A stretch of DNA of 64,000 bases from JABDMH01 sp965223025 (GCA_965223025.1 CBDCVP010000022.1:868001-932000), one strand, 5' to 3'. Positions 44,955 through 55,207 are shown, counted from the stretch's first letter. Numbers and translations are program-made. Notes: generated by a model not told the origin, from the letters alone.

Positions 44955-45928
44955 CTGAATAATTCATTTACGTTACAAATTTCAAATCTGGAATCGTGCA
45001 TGGTGGATGAAGCATTAATCTATTGGTAAGATTATGAAATAGAATGTCTTTATACAGGTGCCTATTGAACCTGTAGGTATACTCATTGAGATACTTTTGT
45101 AGATATTTTACTTGATGATGAATACCTCTCAACCAAGATTTGAGCCCCATAATAAACCGATGCATCAAAGGAAAATTCTCTCCTTTTTTAGAGTGGATCT
45201 GGTCAACATGATATTTTCCTTTTCGAGCAATGGGGGAGTAACCTCTCCATTTATCGGTCGTTACGATTGCATCTGGGTCAATATGTTGGTCAAAGAATGG
45301 CTCTAGCTGTTTGCTGCCAGCATTGGGAATAACCTTTGCATATGCCCTGCTGATTCCACCGCCAGGGTGTTTCTGGATAGCCACAACTACCTGTTTTTTA
45401 GTCGATTGACTTCGGCCGCGCTGCTTTTTCACCTTGCCCCCGATCATCGTTTCATCTACAGCCACCGCACCATCAATCGGATATTTCCCACTTGATTTCA
45501 TTGCTAACATGACCTTCGTTTTAAAGCGCCACACTACCGGTTGATTCATGTCCAACTTTCGAGCTAATTCATAGGTTGACATTCCTTTTGTCGAGGTGCT
45601 TAGATAGAAAATAATGTAGAATGCCTTGTGCAACGGAAATTTTACTTTATGAAAAAGGGTATGGGCAGTAGGGGATTCCACAGAACGACATTTGGTACAT
45701 CGTCTTTCTCCGTATCGAGCTGTCCCACAATATTTCCCATTACCACATTTGCGACATGAATATCCACTGCTCCACTTGATTTCACTCAAGTAATCCAGAC
45801 AATCCGCTTTACACGTAAATCGACTACTAAATTCAAAAATACTGACTCCTTTAAACATTCTTTCAGTTTCCATTTTCTTTTTGCCTCTAAGTAAGTACCT
45901 TACCGTGCAACCAAACTGCATTATTCAG
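44955..45928 (-). mobile_element. IS1595-family insertion sequence (974 bp)
   Basis: Both ends start CTGAATAAT with imperfect further pairing. An 8-bp target duplication TTATTTAA flanks it (44947-44954 and 45929-45936), the duplication length usual for IS1595. The first bases of its right end supply the new TGA stop of the upstream gene fragment. Confidence 0.93.
44968..45873 (-). CDS. IS1595-family (ISXO2-like) transposase
   Basis: The frame extends to 45921; METERMFKGVSIFEF at 45873 is a more natural start. An N-terminal zinc ribbon (CRKCGNGKYC...RRCTKC) is followed by the ISXO2-like DDE domain: AVDETMIGGK, TDKWRGY and the terminal HHQVKYLQKYLNEYTYRFNR. All parts appear intact. Confidence 0.9.
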   Translation of the reverse strand: METERMFKGVSIFEFSSRFTCKADCLDYLSEIKWSSGYSCRKCGNGKYCGTARYGERRCTKCRSVESPTAHTLFHKVKFPLHKAFYIIFYLSTSTKGMSTYELARKLDMNQPVVWRFKTKVMLAMKSSGKYPIDGAVAVDETMIGGKVKKQRGRSQSTKKQVVVAIQKHPGGGISRAYAKVIPNAGSKQLEPFFDQHIDPDAIVTTDKWRGYSPIARKGKYHVDQIHSKKGENFPLMHRFIMGLKSWLRGIHHQVKYLQKYLNEYTYRFNRHLYKDILFHNLTNRLMLHPPCTIPDLKFVT

Positions 45929-46806
45929 TTATTTAATTTTTTATGATTAATAATTCCTTCACTCATAGTACCACCTTCTTGTGTATAGTGGCTTCCTTGA
46001 CCCGTATAGGTGGCAGGCAAATTCATAAACTTAGAATAAGTGCGAATCAGCCATGACACCGGTCCTCTGAAAAAGTAATCTTCGGGGAATGCAATTTTAT
46101 CAATATCCTTTTTGTATTTTTCAGCAGTTCCTTTTGTAAGGTGGAATTGTAGTTCATTGCTATCCACGAAAGTTTCATGAATAATCAAGGCATTTTCTCC
46201 AATTACCTGATAAACTTCAAATCTAACCAAGCCTTTTTCCATACTATAGGCGTCCGTGCCCACCCGTTGCCACCAATAGATTAATTCCTCTAAGGTTCCT
46301 TCATCTTTACATGTCCATTTAGCGGTTACCTGAACCGCATTTTCTGGGTTAGGTTTTTGATACTCATTTTTCACATACCCAAACAAATATTCCCCAAAAC
46401 TCCCTTTTACATTTTTATCAGAAAGTGCTTGCCTTACATTATCGTCAATTTTCACCCCTCTAATCAATTGTATGTCAGGTCTTGCTACAGAAGTTAATTG
46501 GTTGATGTGTTTTTCTGCCGTTGTGTTGAAATAATTGACCAGCGCATCAGTATCTTCAAAAATGTGGTGAATCAGTACAGCATCCTGACCAACGGCAGGG
46601 TTAATTTCTGTAGCCAACATCCCTTGGTGTATTTTAGCTTCTTGATGTATGCTATCCCATTCGTTTAACATCTCTTTATATTCCGCAGATTTTCTAAAGA
46701 AGCCACTTTTTTTCGTAGCTACCCATTTGCCGGTGATGCTTATTTCACTTCCAATTTTTGATTCCTCCAATAGAAATTCAGGTAATGGTTCTTTAATATT
46801 TGTCAT
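45925..46806 (-). CDS. Tandem ABM-like domain protein, truncated by IS1595
   Basis: The 293-aa product holds two ABM-like halves (about residues 20-110 with GQDAVLIHHIFEDTDALVNYF, and 155-245 with GENALIIHETFVDSNELQFHL). The original protein had a third ABM unit, now at 44574, and was about 420 residues long. The present TGA stop is provided by the IS end. A -7 box TACCTTTG (46836-46843, minus strand) precedes it. Its function is unknown; ABM folds act as small monooxygenases or binding modules. Confidence 0.72.
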   Translation of the reverse strand: MTNIKEPLPEFLLEESKIGSEISITGKWVATKKSGFFRKSAEYKEMLNEWDSIHQEAKIHQGMLATEINPAVGQDAVLIHHIFEDTDALVNYFNTTAEKHINQLTSVARPDIQLIRGVKIDDNVRQALSDKNVKGSFGEYLFGYVKNEYQKPNPENAVQVTAKWTCKDEGTLEELIYWWQRVGTDAYSMEKGLVRFEVYQVIGENALIIHETFVDSNELQFHLTKGTAEKYKKDIDKIAFPEDYFFRGPVSWLIRTYSKFMNLPATYTGQGSHYTQEGGTMSEGIINHKKLNN

Positions 46807-46835
46807 TTTATAAATGTTTTAATGAATGAATAACA

Positions 46836-46843
46836 CAAAGGTA
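46836..46843 (-). promoter_or_regulatory. -7 box of the ABM gene promoter
   Basis: TACCTTTG on the minus strand; the -33 triplet 20 nt upstream reads CTG rather than TTG. It faces the promoter at 46892, forming a divergent control region. Confidence 0.55.
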
Positions 46844-46891
46844 TGTCATTTACACACCCGCTACAGGTGTCATTAATGACAACACAAGGGG

Positions 46892-46922
46892 TTGAATTTG
46901 CCAAATACTTGTTTTACCTTTG
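46892..46922 (+). promoter_or_regulatory. Promoter of the GlxA-type regulator
   Basis: TTG (46892-46894), exactly 20 nt, then TACCTTTG (46915-46922); the ATG follows at 46936. It is divergent to the ABM promoter, with about 50 bp between the two -7 boxes' outer elements. Confidence 0.68.
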
Positions 46923-46935
46923 AAAAAAATCTTTT

Positions 46936-47928
46936 ATGAAACATTTGAGCATAATAATTCCAGAAGGAATTTTGATTTTAGATACTATTGTTGGAACACT
47001 CAATCTTTTCAAAATGGCTAATAGTTATTCAAAACGGATTGGAAAAAATCAAGAAGATGTCTTTGACATCGACTTAGTTGCTATAAACAGGAAACCTATA
47101 ACTTGTCACAAGTTTTTTGATGTAAAACCAACAAAAATTATTGATGAAGTTAATGATACCAATTTGATAATAATAACATCTATCACTGGTGATATTGAAA
47201 AAGCTCTTGTGAAAAACGAACCCATAATTAATTGGATAAAAATGCAAAGAATTAAAAATGATACTTCGGTAGTGAGTCTCTGTAGAAGTGCATTTATACT
47301 TGCCGAAACGGGTTTGCTAAATGGAAAATCATGTGCCACACATTGGGCTGTTCATCAGCAATTTGAAAGAAAATATGCTAAAATTCAGTTAATACCAGAG
47401 AAGATAATTAGTGAAGACAATGGTATCTATTCCAGCGGAGGGGCATATTCTTTCTTGAACATGATAATTTATCTAATAGAAAAATATTACGGTAGAGAAG
47501 TCGCTATATGGTGTTCTAAAATGGGAGAGATTGACTTTGACCGTACCAATCAAAATCCATTTATTATATTTAGTGGACAAAAGGAACATTCGGATGAGGC
47601 AATAAAGGAGGCTCAAATGTATATTGAAGAGAACTTCGAAGACAAACTAAGTGTTGAAGGATTAGCGAAACAATTTGCCATTAGTGGTCGAAGTTTTATC
47701 AGAAGATTTAAAAAAGCAACTCAAAATACACCTTTTGAATATATCCAGAGGGTGAAGGTAGAAGTTGCTAAAAAGAATTTTGAATCTTCCACCCTTAATA
47801 TTAGTGAAGTAATGTATAACGTTGGTTATAATGATGAAAAAGCATTTAGAAAAACATTTAAAAAATATACTGGTTTATCTCCATTAGAATATAGGAAAAA
47901 ATTCAATCGAGAAATGGCATTTTCATGA
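46936..47928 (+). CDS. GlxA-type AraC-family regulator with DJ-1/PfpI domain
   Basis: The 330-aa protein has an N-terminal DJ-1/PfpI-like amidotransferase fold (residues 1-185) with the nucleophile-elbow region VVSLCRSAFILAETGLLNG and ATHW. The C-terminal AraC domain has two helix-turn-helix units, GLAKQFAISGRSFIRRFKKATQ and ISEVMYNVGYNDEKAFRKTFKK, ending GLSPLEYRKKF. It is divergently transcribed from the ABM genes and is their likely regulator. Intron 4 begins 13 bp after its stop codon. Confidence 0.9.
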   Translation: MKHLSIIIPEGILILDTIVGTLNLFKMANSYSKRIGKNQEDVFDIDLVAINRKPITCHKFFDVKPTKIIDEVNDTNLIIITSITGDIEKALVKNEPIINWIKMQRIKNDTSVVSLCRSAFILAETGLLNGKSCATHWAVHQQFERKYAKIQLIPEKIISEDNGIYSSGGAYSFLNMIIYLIEKYYGREVAIWCSKMGEIDFDRTNQNPFIIFSGQKEHSDEAIKEAQMYIEENFEDKLSVEGLAKQFAISGRSFIRRFKKATQNTPFEYIQRVKVEVAKKNFESSTLNISEVMYNVGYNDEKAFRKTFKKYTGLSPLEYRKKFNREMAFS

Positions 47929-47941
47929 TTAAAAAAAGAAA

Positions 47942-49893
47942 GTCGAGTAGAGCAGGGAAGTAAATAGTCACTTCCCCACCCTCTCACAGAACGGTACGTG
48001 AACCTCTCGATTCATACCGCTCTTCAGGATTAGAATATTACGGTGCAAATCCGTACTTCCAATGTTCAAATAAATTCGGATAGGATTTATAAATATCCAC
48101 AAGGTAGGCTCGGGCCTGTGACCAGCGACGCCTAAATCTCTTGTATTTATTCATTACCCATCGAATCAATCTGACATTGAGAGCATGGAATACCGGCCGC
48201 ATGCAGTACAGACGAAAATGACCATAGTAGTAGATCCAGCCCCGGATTATAGCGGCTTTCTGGTAAGCAATATCTTCCAGCTCAGCTCCAGTAGCCCGGT
48301 GGATTTTCCACTTCATGATTTGTTGCACCAAGCGCTTCTTCGCTCTTCGGCTTATACTCGCAGCATAGCCAACCCATAAACTCCCCTTGCCATCTTCACC
48401 CCGTTGATACATGCGATCTGGTCTGAAGGTAAAGCCCAGAAAGTCAAAGCTAACATGCTTGTCATACTTGCCTCGACGATTTGACTGCTTGCAGTACACT
48501 ATTTTCGTCTTGTCGGGGTGCAGTTCCAGTTTACAGTCTGCCAGACGCTCCCTGATTCGGTTGCGTATATACCTGGCCTCTGTTTCGTTCTAGCAGTGTA
48601 CGATGATATCATCTGCGTATCGCTCCCATCGGATGGTCCCATATTTGGTATTGGCATAGTGCTTCTCCATCCACGCGTCAAAGACCACGTGCAGAAACAT
48701 ATTGGCCAGCAAGGGACTGATCACACCACCCTGTGGTGTCCCTTTGTCCCTATCCATCACATCGCCATCAGGCAATTGGATCGATACTTTCAACCATCGC
48801 TCCACATACATTAATATCCATGGTTCGCTAAAGTAGTGGCGAACCACCTGCATCATTAAGCCATGATCAATGTTGTCAAAGAATCCTTTGATATCCATGT
48901 CTATCACCCAGCGATACTCATGGCAGCGCTGTTGACATCTTTCTAAGGCTTCATGTGCCGAACGATTGGGCCTGTACCCGTAACTGTCTATGTGAAATAT
49001 CGGATCCATCACCGGTTCCATTACCGATAAGACCACCTGTTGGGCAACCCGATCTGATATGGTCGGTATGCCTAGTCTGCGATATTTCCCATCTGCCTTT
49101 GGTATGTCTACAGCTCGCACCTCCCGCGGAAAATAGCTCCCCGATGCCATCCGATTCCATAGCTTGTAAAGTTCTTCCGACTTATGTGCATCCATGTATG
49201 ACATATCCTTGCCATCCACTCCAGCTGCACCTCCGTTGGACTTTACTTTTCGGTACGCTGATTCCACCATCTCAGGGGTAATCGGCTGCGACTTACCTCG
49301 TAAAAATTCCGTCTCAAATAAATTCATCTTCCCTAATAATTTAGGTTGTGAAATTCTGTAAACTAATAATCCTGTATGTCCCTTCGCTAGCCTCCAGTTT
49401 CCTGCAGATTCTTACACTACTACGGACATATCCGCCACACCTCCACTCCTTTGAGTCAGAGATGCTTCACCTTTTCCGATTTCAAGCCCAATGCTAAGTC
49501 CTGCCGCCTTAATACCGCCTGCCGTGTAGTCTATAAAGCTCAAGCACTCGTATCTACACTCTTCGTCGGGAAACGCCACTCCCTCCTTTTGACAGAATCT
49601 GTCCACTTCTATTTCCCTGAAAAAAAATCCAGTGAAATTATCCATGGGTTATTTTCGACACTTCTTCGAACGGTTCACTTTCGTTCAGCTCTTAGCGTCA
49701 TACTGCAATAAGTCGCTCAGCACCAACCCGTGAAAGGTAAGCACCACTCATCCGTTTGATAGGTCTGCTTGAATCAGTCCCTATCGATGGGCCAACCATT
49801 TAATCCAGAATCGAGAATTAAATGGCTTCCATCATCTTGAAATCAGCATCCACCTTTTCGCTATCTTTATAACAATGGTGGTTCAGGTCACAC
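47942..49893 (-). mobile_element. Group IIC-type intron, copy 4 (1952 bp)
   Basis: It has the same ends as copy 1 and the 5' junction lies 6 nt beyond the attC core ACACAAC at 49900. It shares with copy 3 the nonsense mutation in the maturase and a T for G change near 49472. Confidence 0.9.
48038..49327 (-). pseudogene. ltrA: Group II intron maturase, copy 4 (nonsense mutation)
   Basis: Codon 246 is TAG (48590-48592) where copies 1 and 2 have AAG, just after RYADDIIVHC. The product of 245 residues lacks the rest of the RT thumb and the X domain. The copy is otherwise complete, so its mobility would depend on maturase from copies 1 or 2. Confidence 0.9.
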
Positions 49894-49899
49894 AACGCC

Positions 49900-49968
49900 A
49901 CACAACAATACATAAAATGTTCATTGCGAGCAAAAGCTCGCAACGCCATTTATGCGAGACCGTTATGG
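49900..49968 (+). other. attC site (69 bp) of the ABM/GlxA cassette
   Basis: R'' is ACACAAC (49900-49906) and R' is GTTATGG (49962-49968). TTGCGAGC pairs with GCTCGCAA, and CATAAAATG with CATTTATG. R'' has one mismatch to the complement of the opening core GTTGTGC at 44460. Confidence 0.87.
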
Positions 49969-50114
49969 GGGCATAGGATTTGAACCTTAATAATATCCCG
50001 CGCAAAATTATTTGGATGAAATGGAAATGAGGATGGTTGGAGGGGACTAGCATGTGGAATCTGGGACCTCAGGCTTGTCCATAGAAATATGGTAAGGTAA
50101 TATCTAGATCTTTT

Positions 50115-52643
50115 ATGAGGAAGACAAAGGACAGAATTCGTTCAGAGAGTATAAAACTGACCAGATATGTGAAAAGCATTCTGCTAGCTGTTGGTATACT
50201 ACTACCACATTTGTTGTTTGCTCAATCTACTTGGTTCTTATCAATTTCAGAACGGTTTGAAAATTTAGTAAATGATCTTGAGCCCATTATTTTAGATGAT
50301 GGGACTCTGATCATTCCTAGTACACAGCATTTTCATAAAATAAACCGAGCTGGTGAGGTGCTAGAACGCCATGCAATCGTATGGCAATATTCTGATTTCA
50401 TAACAACATTTAGTGATGATCAACTAGTTTACAGCTATAAATATTTACCGGATGAAGTGCTTGTCAAGTACGACCATTCTGGTCATGAAGTTTCGACCGA
50501 TACACTAAATATACTGGGTGACAGTATTCTGAGTGTCGATGTTTTTCCTTTAGGTGATGGCCAGACAATTTTTCAGGAAAGCACATGGGCATCAGGTCAA
50601 CATACTTTGACAAGGTTAGTTGACTTACATAACAATGTTCAGATTGGGAAGACTAGAGGTATTTTCCTCGGAGAAGGGACGAATGATCACCTGCTCATAC
50701 TGGATACTCTCGAAGGAAATTTGCTTCACTTTGATCGAGAATTCTCATTGGTTGATTCCATGCACCTAAGTTCTGATTTTGGAGACAAATTTTTCTTAAA
50801 TGCGACGGGAAAACTCGTTATCAATAGAATGGGTGGCGCACAATTAGAAGTGATTGACATTTATGATGCCACTAATGAGGTCGTGGATATGAGTATTGAT
50901 GAACTACAATCCGTGACTGGGAAGTCTGAAGTTAGCTTTCATGGACAGCTGAGTAGCGGTGCTTATTATGCTGTTGAGGTTGGCGAGAAAGTGATCTCGA
51001 TTTATTGTCAAGAACCTGAGAAGCCAGGTTCAATTCTAAATTTGTATGCCAATAGGAGAATTGGTTACCGTGGTCAGTCATTCCTCCAGAACGAGATCGG
51101 CGGACTCACATTAATTGCAAGTCAAAGCTTAGCACTTGATTCATTTAACTTAAGCGATAGAAATTCATCCACTATAATTAAGATGAACAATCAATGTATG
51201 GTAGATAAGTCATCATATGTGGAGGGTATAGCCTTTAATGATCTTAATCAAAACGAAGTGATGGATTCTGGTGAAGTTGGTTTGCCAAATATCAGGATCA
51301 CTTCGAATGGAATCAGTTTATCCACTTTGACCAATAGTGACGGCTCCTTCGGTCTTCATTTGTTGGATACTTCATTTATAACATACCAGCCGCATGATTG
51401 TCTGGTCTCGTCAGACACCTTTCAGATTACTTCACATGATACTAATTTGCTTCTTATTCCAATCCAGCTAAAAGAGGACACGTCCAGCATTTCAATGATG
51501 CTGCATTCCTCCGTAACAAAATGCGGATTCATAATCCCATTCTGGTTGTCTTCTATTAACGAATCGTGTGGCACTTGGCATGGAGATGTGGGAGTTTTGC
51601 TTTCTGATCTTGTTGACGTTGAGCATGTCGATCAGGATTTCTTTTTTTCGAATGACACCCTTTGGTTCCCAGAGATTGCATTAGGTTTTGGTGAGAGCAG
51701 AACAATAGGATTTAGAATGAAAATTGCCACTGAGCACTTTGTGGGTGACACAATAAGGATGGAAACATTCTTCAAATGTACAGACTCTAATAAAGCACAA
51801 ACTGGAGAATCATACCGGAGCGAAATTCGATGTGCGATAGATCCAAACGATAAGCTTGTCCAGCCGGAAAGAGACAATCCGAATAACTATACATTGATAG
51901 AAGAGCACATTATCTACACGATAAGATTTCAAAACACTGGAAATGACACTGCTCTAAATGTCCGAATTGTAGATACATTCGACTCGGAAATCGCAATTGA
52001 AAGTCTACTTATTCGAGGCAATAGTCACCCTGTAAGAGTGAAGATTGAAGATCACGAAGTGACATTTTACTTTGACAGTATTTTCCTACCTGACAGCAAT
52101 ATAAATAATGAACTAAGCCATGGTTTTATTTCATATCAAATTAAGACCGTTGATTCAATCCAGGAATTCAATCAAATAATGAACCGTGCTGGGATATATT
52201 TTGACTTCAACGCCCCTATTATTACAAATACAACCACCTCTACCATGGTTGCGAGTCTTGATAAAGACATGGATCAATCCTTTTTCTGGAATGACTGTGA
52301 TGATGGAGATGCTTCAATAAATCCCAATGCACTTGAGATTCCGAACAATGGAATAGATGAGGATTGTAATGGATCAGACGAGGTGTCAACAGCCATTAAC
52401 GAAGATTCAGGTAGATATTTATATATTTACCCTAATCCCGCAAAATCAAACCTTTTTTTATTAGCAGAAGAGTCTGATAACTTTCAGATCAAAATCTATG
52501 ATTTGCAAGGAAGAGAGATATTTATGGAATCAGGTGCTTGGAAATTCAATGTGGAACCACTTCCTCCCGGCACTTACATAGCCTCAGTCAGAAATCTGAA
52601 AAACGACCTGATCAGATTTCAAAGATTAACCATCGTTAGGTGA
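50115..52643 (+). CDS. Large secreted protein with T9SS sorting domain
   Basis: The 842-aa protein has an N-terminal signal (VKSILLAVGILLPHLLFAQS) and a propeller-like first 350 residues. An SdrD-B-like repeat (GIAFNDLNQNEVMDSGEVGLP) is followed by a DUF11-like domain (EEHIIYTIRFQNTGNDTALN), a MopE-type metal-binding motif (NDCDDGDASINPNALEIPN) and a C-terminal type A T9SS sorting domain (YIYPNPAKSNLFLL to the end). It should cross the outer membrane by T9SS and be anchored at the surface. It is alone in a 2895-bp cassette, exceptionally large for a single-gene cassette. An adhesion role is plausible but not shown. Confidence 0.83.
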   Translation: MRKTKDRIRSESIKLTRYVKSILLAVGILLPHLLFAQSTWFLSISERFENLVNDLEPIILDDGTLIIPSTQHFHKINRAGEVLERHAIVWQYSDFITTFSDDQLVYSYKYLPDEVLVKYDHSGHEVSTDTLNILGDSILSVDVFPLGDGQTIFQESTWASGQHTLTRLVDLHNNVQIGKTRGIFLGEGTNDHLLILDTLEGNLLHFDREFSLVDSMHLSSDFGDKFFLNATGKLVINRMGGAQLEVIDIYDATNEVVDMSIDELQSVTGKSEVSFHGQLSSGAYYAVEVGEKVISIYCQEPEKPGSILNLYANRRIGYRGQSFLQNEIGGLTLIASQSLALDSFNLSDRNSSTIIKMNNQCMVDKSSYVEGIAFNDLNQNEVMDSGEVGLPNIRITSNGISLSTLTNSDGSFGLHLLDTSFITYQPHDCLVSSDTFQITSHDTNLLLIPIQLKEDTSSISMMLHSSVTKCGFIIPFWLSSINESCGTWHGDVGVLLSDLVDVEHVDQDFFFSNDTLWFPEIALGFGESRTIGFRMKIATEHFVGDTIRMETFFKCTDSNKAQTGESYRSEIRCAIDPNDKLVQPERDNPNNYTLIEEHIIYTIRFQNTGNDTALNVRIVDTFDSEIAIESLLIRGNSHPVRVKIEDHEVTFYFDSIFLPDSNINNELSHGFISYQIKTVDSIQEFNQIMNRAGIYFDFNAPIITNTTTSTMVASLDKDMDQSFFWNDCDDGDASINPNALEIPNNGIDEDCNGSDEVSTAINEDSGRYLYIYPNPAKSNLFLLAEESDNFQIKIYDLQGREIFMESGAWKFNVEPLPPGTYIASVRNLKNDLIRFQRLTIVR

Positions 52644-52714
52644 AGGCATCAATTAGTTGGACATAATTAACAAGCTAATAGATTAGGGTTGATGAAGGGA
52701 TGAAGCAATACGCC

Positions 52715-52863
52715 CCATAACAGGCTGCCATAACGTCATATTGGCTTGCGCAGATTGTGACCTGAATATTTGTATTAAGTTTGTTAAACTGGAAGTGCAA
52801 GCATGATGTTTGGGGGCTTAAGATTGCTAGCCAATACAGACGCATGCAGCCGAAGCGTTATCT
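52715..52863 (+). other. attC site (149 bp) of the T9SS-protein cassette
   Basis: R'' CCATAAC (52715-52721) is the exact complement of the opening core GTTATGG at 49962. R' is GTTATCT (52857-52863). AGGCTGC pairs with GCAGCC; the body resembles the 32381 site closely. Confidence 0.88.
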
Positions 52864-52876
52864 CACATAAATTAAA

Positions 52877-53836
52877 ATGAGCTACTACATCAGCAAAGTT
52901 GAACCCATATTCAAAGGATGGCGGTTGAATTCAATTCCTACTCCAATAGATATGAATGAATTCACTTCATTGATAAATTTGGGCCAGAACTTCGAAAGGA
53001 ACGGAATTGATCGGTATGTCATTATTTCAATCCAAAATCCAGAGTATCGGATTAAACTCTTCTACTCTGAAAACAATCTTAACTCAATTCTCATATCTGG
53101 ATATCCCCCACAAAGATTCCGTAACGAATTCATATCACATCTGTACAAAATTTGCCATCATCTAAATGCAAATTTGTACTCCATGGGAAGAGATGGTGAA
53201 AGTGCAATAAAATTCAATTTTGAAATCCATCGAGATGCTCTAGAAGCAACATATGCTCCAAGAAATGAAGTGAGGTATACTGATACTGAAGTGGATGAGC
53301 TCCTCGGAGTTGTCAGTATCCACAAGAATGTTGTCAACAAAATCCCAAAGATTTTAAACTTGCGAACTAAGAAACTACTAGACTGGAGTTCAGCAATACA
53401 AGAGTGCTACAATCCGAATAACTTTGTTTTTCTGTTGCATGAGGGATCAACATTAATAATTGGTCAATCTCAGAGCCTGCTACCGAATTACAAGACTGCC
53501 GCCACAGAAGAACTAGAATCCTCGTGGATCGAACTACTATCTTCACTTAGTGAGAGATTCGGGATCGTTACCTATGAATTTAATGCCAGTAGATATGGTC
53601 ACTTTGAAGAAATTCAGACTAATGATGGAGAACTCATATTTAGAACTAGGCACTCCGATGGAATAGAGGAGGAATTAGGCTCTCGAATACCCAACAGCCA
53701 AATTGACTTAAAGTCTATTTGTTTCAATCCTAATGTGCAAGGTGAAATAACTATATATACGAACTTAATACGTGAGATAACATGGCACCATGACGATCAT
53801 CCCGCCAAAGAGGTGGAAAAGCTTAATAGGATTTAG
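52877..53836 (+). CDS. Unknown 319-aa protein
   Basis: No family was recognised. The protein is soluble, mixed alpha/beta, with no signal peptide or membrane helix. A central segment (NEVRYTDTEVDELLGVVSIHKNV) and the following NNFVFLLHEGSTLIIGQ look like ordered secondary structure. Its last 20 codons (ITWHHDDHPAKEVEKLNRI) run through the R'' core and left arm of its own attC. It is the only gene of a 1050-bp cassette. An effector or immunity role is possible but unsupported. Confidence 0.6.
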   Translation: MSYYISKVEPIFKGWRLNSIPTPIDMNEFTSLINLGQNFERNGIDRYVIISIQNPEYRIKLFYSENNLNSILISGYPPQRFRNEFISHLYKICHHLNANLYSMGRDGESAIKFNFEIHRDALEATYAPRNEVRYTDTEVDELLGVVSIHKNVVNKIPKILNLRTKKLLDWSSAIQECYNPNNFVFLLHEGSTLIIGQSQSLLPNYKTAATEELESSWIELLSSLSERFGIVTYEFNASRYGHFEEIQTNDGELIFRTRHSDGIEEELGSRIPNSQIDLKSICFNPNVQGEITIYTNLIREITWHHDDHPAKEVEKLNRI

Positions 53837-53896
53837 AGCGAGTAACGGAATGAATAATATCAAATAAAAATAGATAAAGTGGCGGGACGACGCATG

Positions 53897-55161
53897 GGGT
53901 GCATTAGAAAATGTCGCAACTAAGTTACATATTAGTAAAAAACCTAATATATTATGAACAAGGCTGATCTATCAGAACAATTCAGCCAACTCAAGAAAGA
54001 ATTTACCGAAAAAGCAGCAGATCCAAAGATGAGTTTTTATGACCATGAATCCCAATTTGTAGAGCAATGGATGGAATTGGGCAGGAAGTTGTATGAGGAA
54101 TGCATGGATGTAAGAACAAAAGACCGCCGTAAAAAAAAAACATTGCCACACGGGTAGGAAAGATTGAGTTAGAGAAAGAGCACCATTTTACCCAGCAATT
54201 GAAAGGGAGTAAAATTAGCCCAAAACTAGAGGACGTATTGACCTATGTTGGCAAGGAGGAGAGATACAGTTTCGGGGTTGAACTACTAAGAATGCTTGGG
54301 ATAAAAACGAATGAATTCATGCTACATCAGTTGACCAATCGGAACGGGTCGATAGCCGAAGAGTGGTTGACAAGTGAGCAGCTATGGAAAAAGGATGAAA
54401 GTAGATCAGAAGAAGTAGTTTATTGTGAGGTAGACGGTTCAATGATATTGACGCGGGAAGATAAATGGAAAGAAGTAAAACTGGGTCGTGTTTTCAGATC
54501 TGGATCAATTTTACCAGAAGCTACTGATCGTCAATGGATTAAGGAATCAGAATACATTGCACATTTGGGGAATCATGAAGAATTTGAAGAAAAGATGTCC
54601 GTTTTACTTGATCGATATGAAAAGAAAGATGAAAGTCTAGTGTTCGTAACGGATGGAGCTAAATGGATTGATCAATGGATAAAAGCCTGCTATCCCACAG
54701 CAACAACGATTCTGGATTACTACCATGCCGCAGAACACATTGGAGAATTTGCCAACAAATTTTTCGATGAGGATAAAAAGTCAAAGAAATGGACCAAGCG
54801 GATGAACACTAAGTTAATAAACCAAGGTGGAAACTATGTGATCAAAAGAATCCAAAGTCTTTCAAATACCGACGAAGAAAAAGAAGAAGTCAAGCAAGAC
54901 TTACTAACATACTTAAAGAATAATGCTCATAGAATGAATTATCCCAAATACAAAAAAGGAGGTTTACTCATTGGATCTGGAGCAATCGAGGCTGCACATC
55001 GTACCGTAATACAAAAGCGACTTAAATTATCAGGACAACGATGGTCTAAACCAGGAGCACAAAATGTTCTTAACTTGAGAACTCTTCACATGAGTGGCCA
55101 TTGGTCCCATTTTCAACGCTATCTTGGTGCAGCTGCATAAACGACAAAATCTAATGCACCC
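53897..55161 (+). mobile_element. ISKra4-family insertion sequence (1265 bp)
   Basis: Terminal repeats begin GGGTGCATTAGA at both ends, and TGTCG is shared further in. An 8-bp target duplication GACGCATG flanks it (53889-53896 and 55162-55169). It sits in the right arm of an attC. Confidence 0.92.
53954..55140 (+). CDS. ISKra4-family transposase, probably made by -1 frameshifting
   Basis: A first frame (53954-54157) encodes an N-terminal segment and reaches a run of ten A at 54131-54140. Slipping back by one nucleotide there gives RKKKNIATRVGKIELEKEHH, in frame with the main transposase, whose ATG-less continuation runs to 55140. The main part has CEVDGSMILTRE, VFVTDGAKWIDQW, DYYHAAEHI and GSGAIEAAHRTVIQKRLK, the DDE pattern of ISKra4. 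Two-frame organisation joined at an A run is known in other IS; I infer it here. The alternative is a frameshift mutation. Confidence 0.78.
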
Positions 55162-55207
55162 GACGCATGTGCCAGGAGCGTTATCTCTCAGCAGAAAAAC
55201 GCAATAC

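Larger units (their letters stand above)
53775..55186 (+). other. attC site interrupted by ISKra4
   Basis: R'' AGATAAC (53775-53781) is the exact complement of the opening core GTTATCT at 52857. R' is GTTATCT (55180-55186). ATGGCAC and GTGCCA pair when the IS and one target duplication are removed, restoring a site of about 139 bp. Recombination at this site is presumably blocked. Confidence 0.82.
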
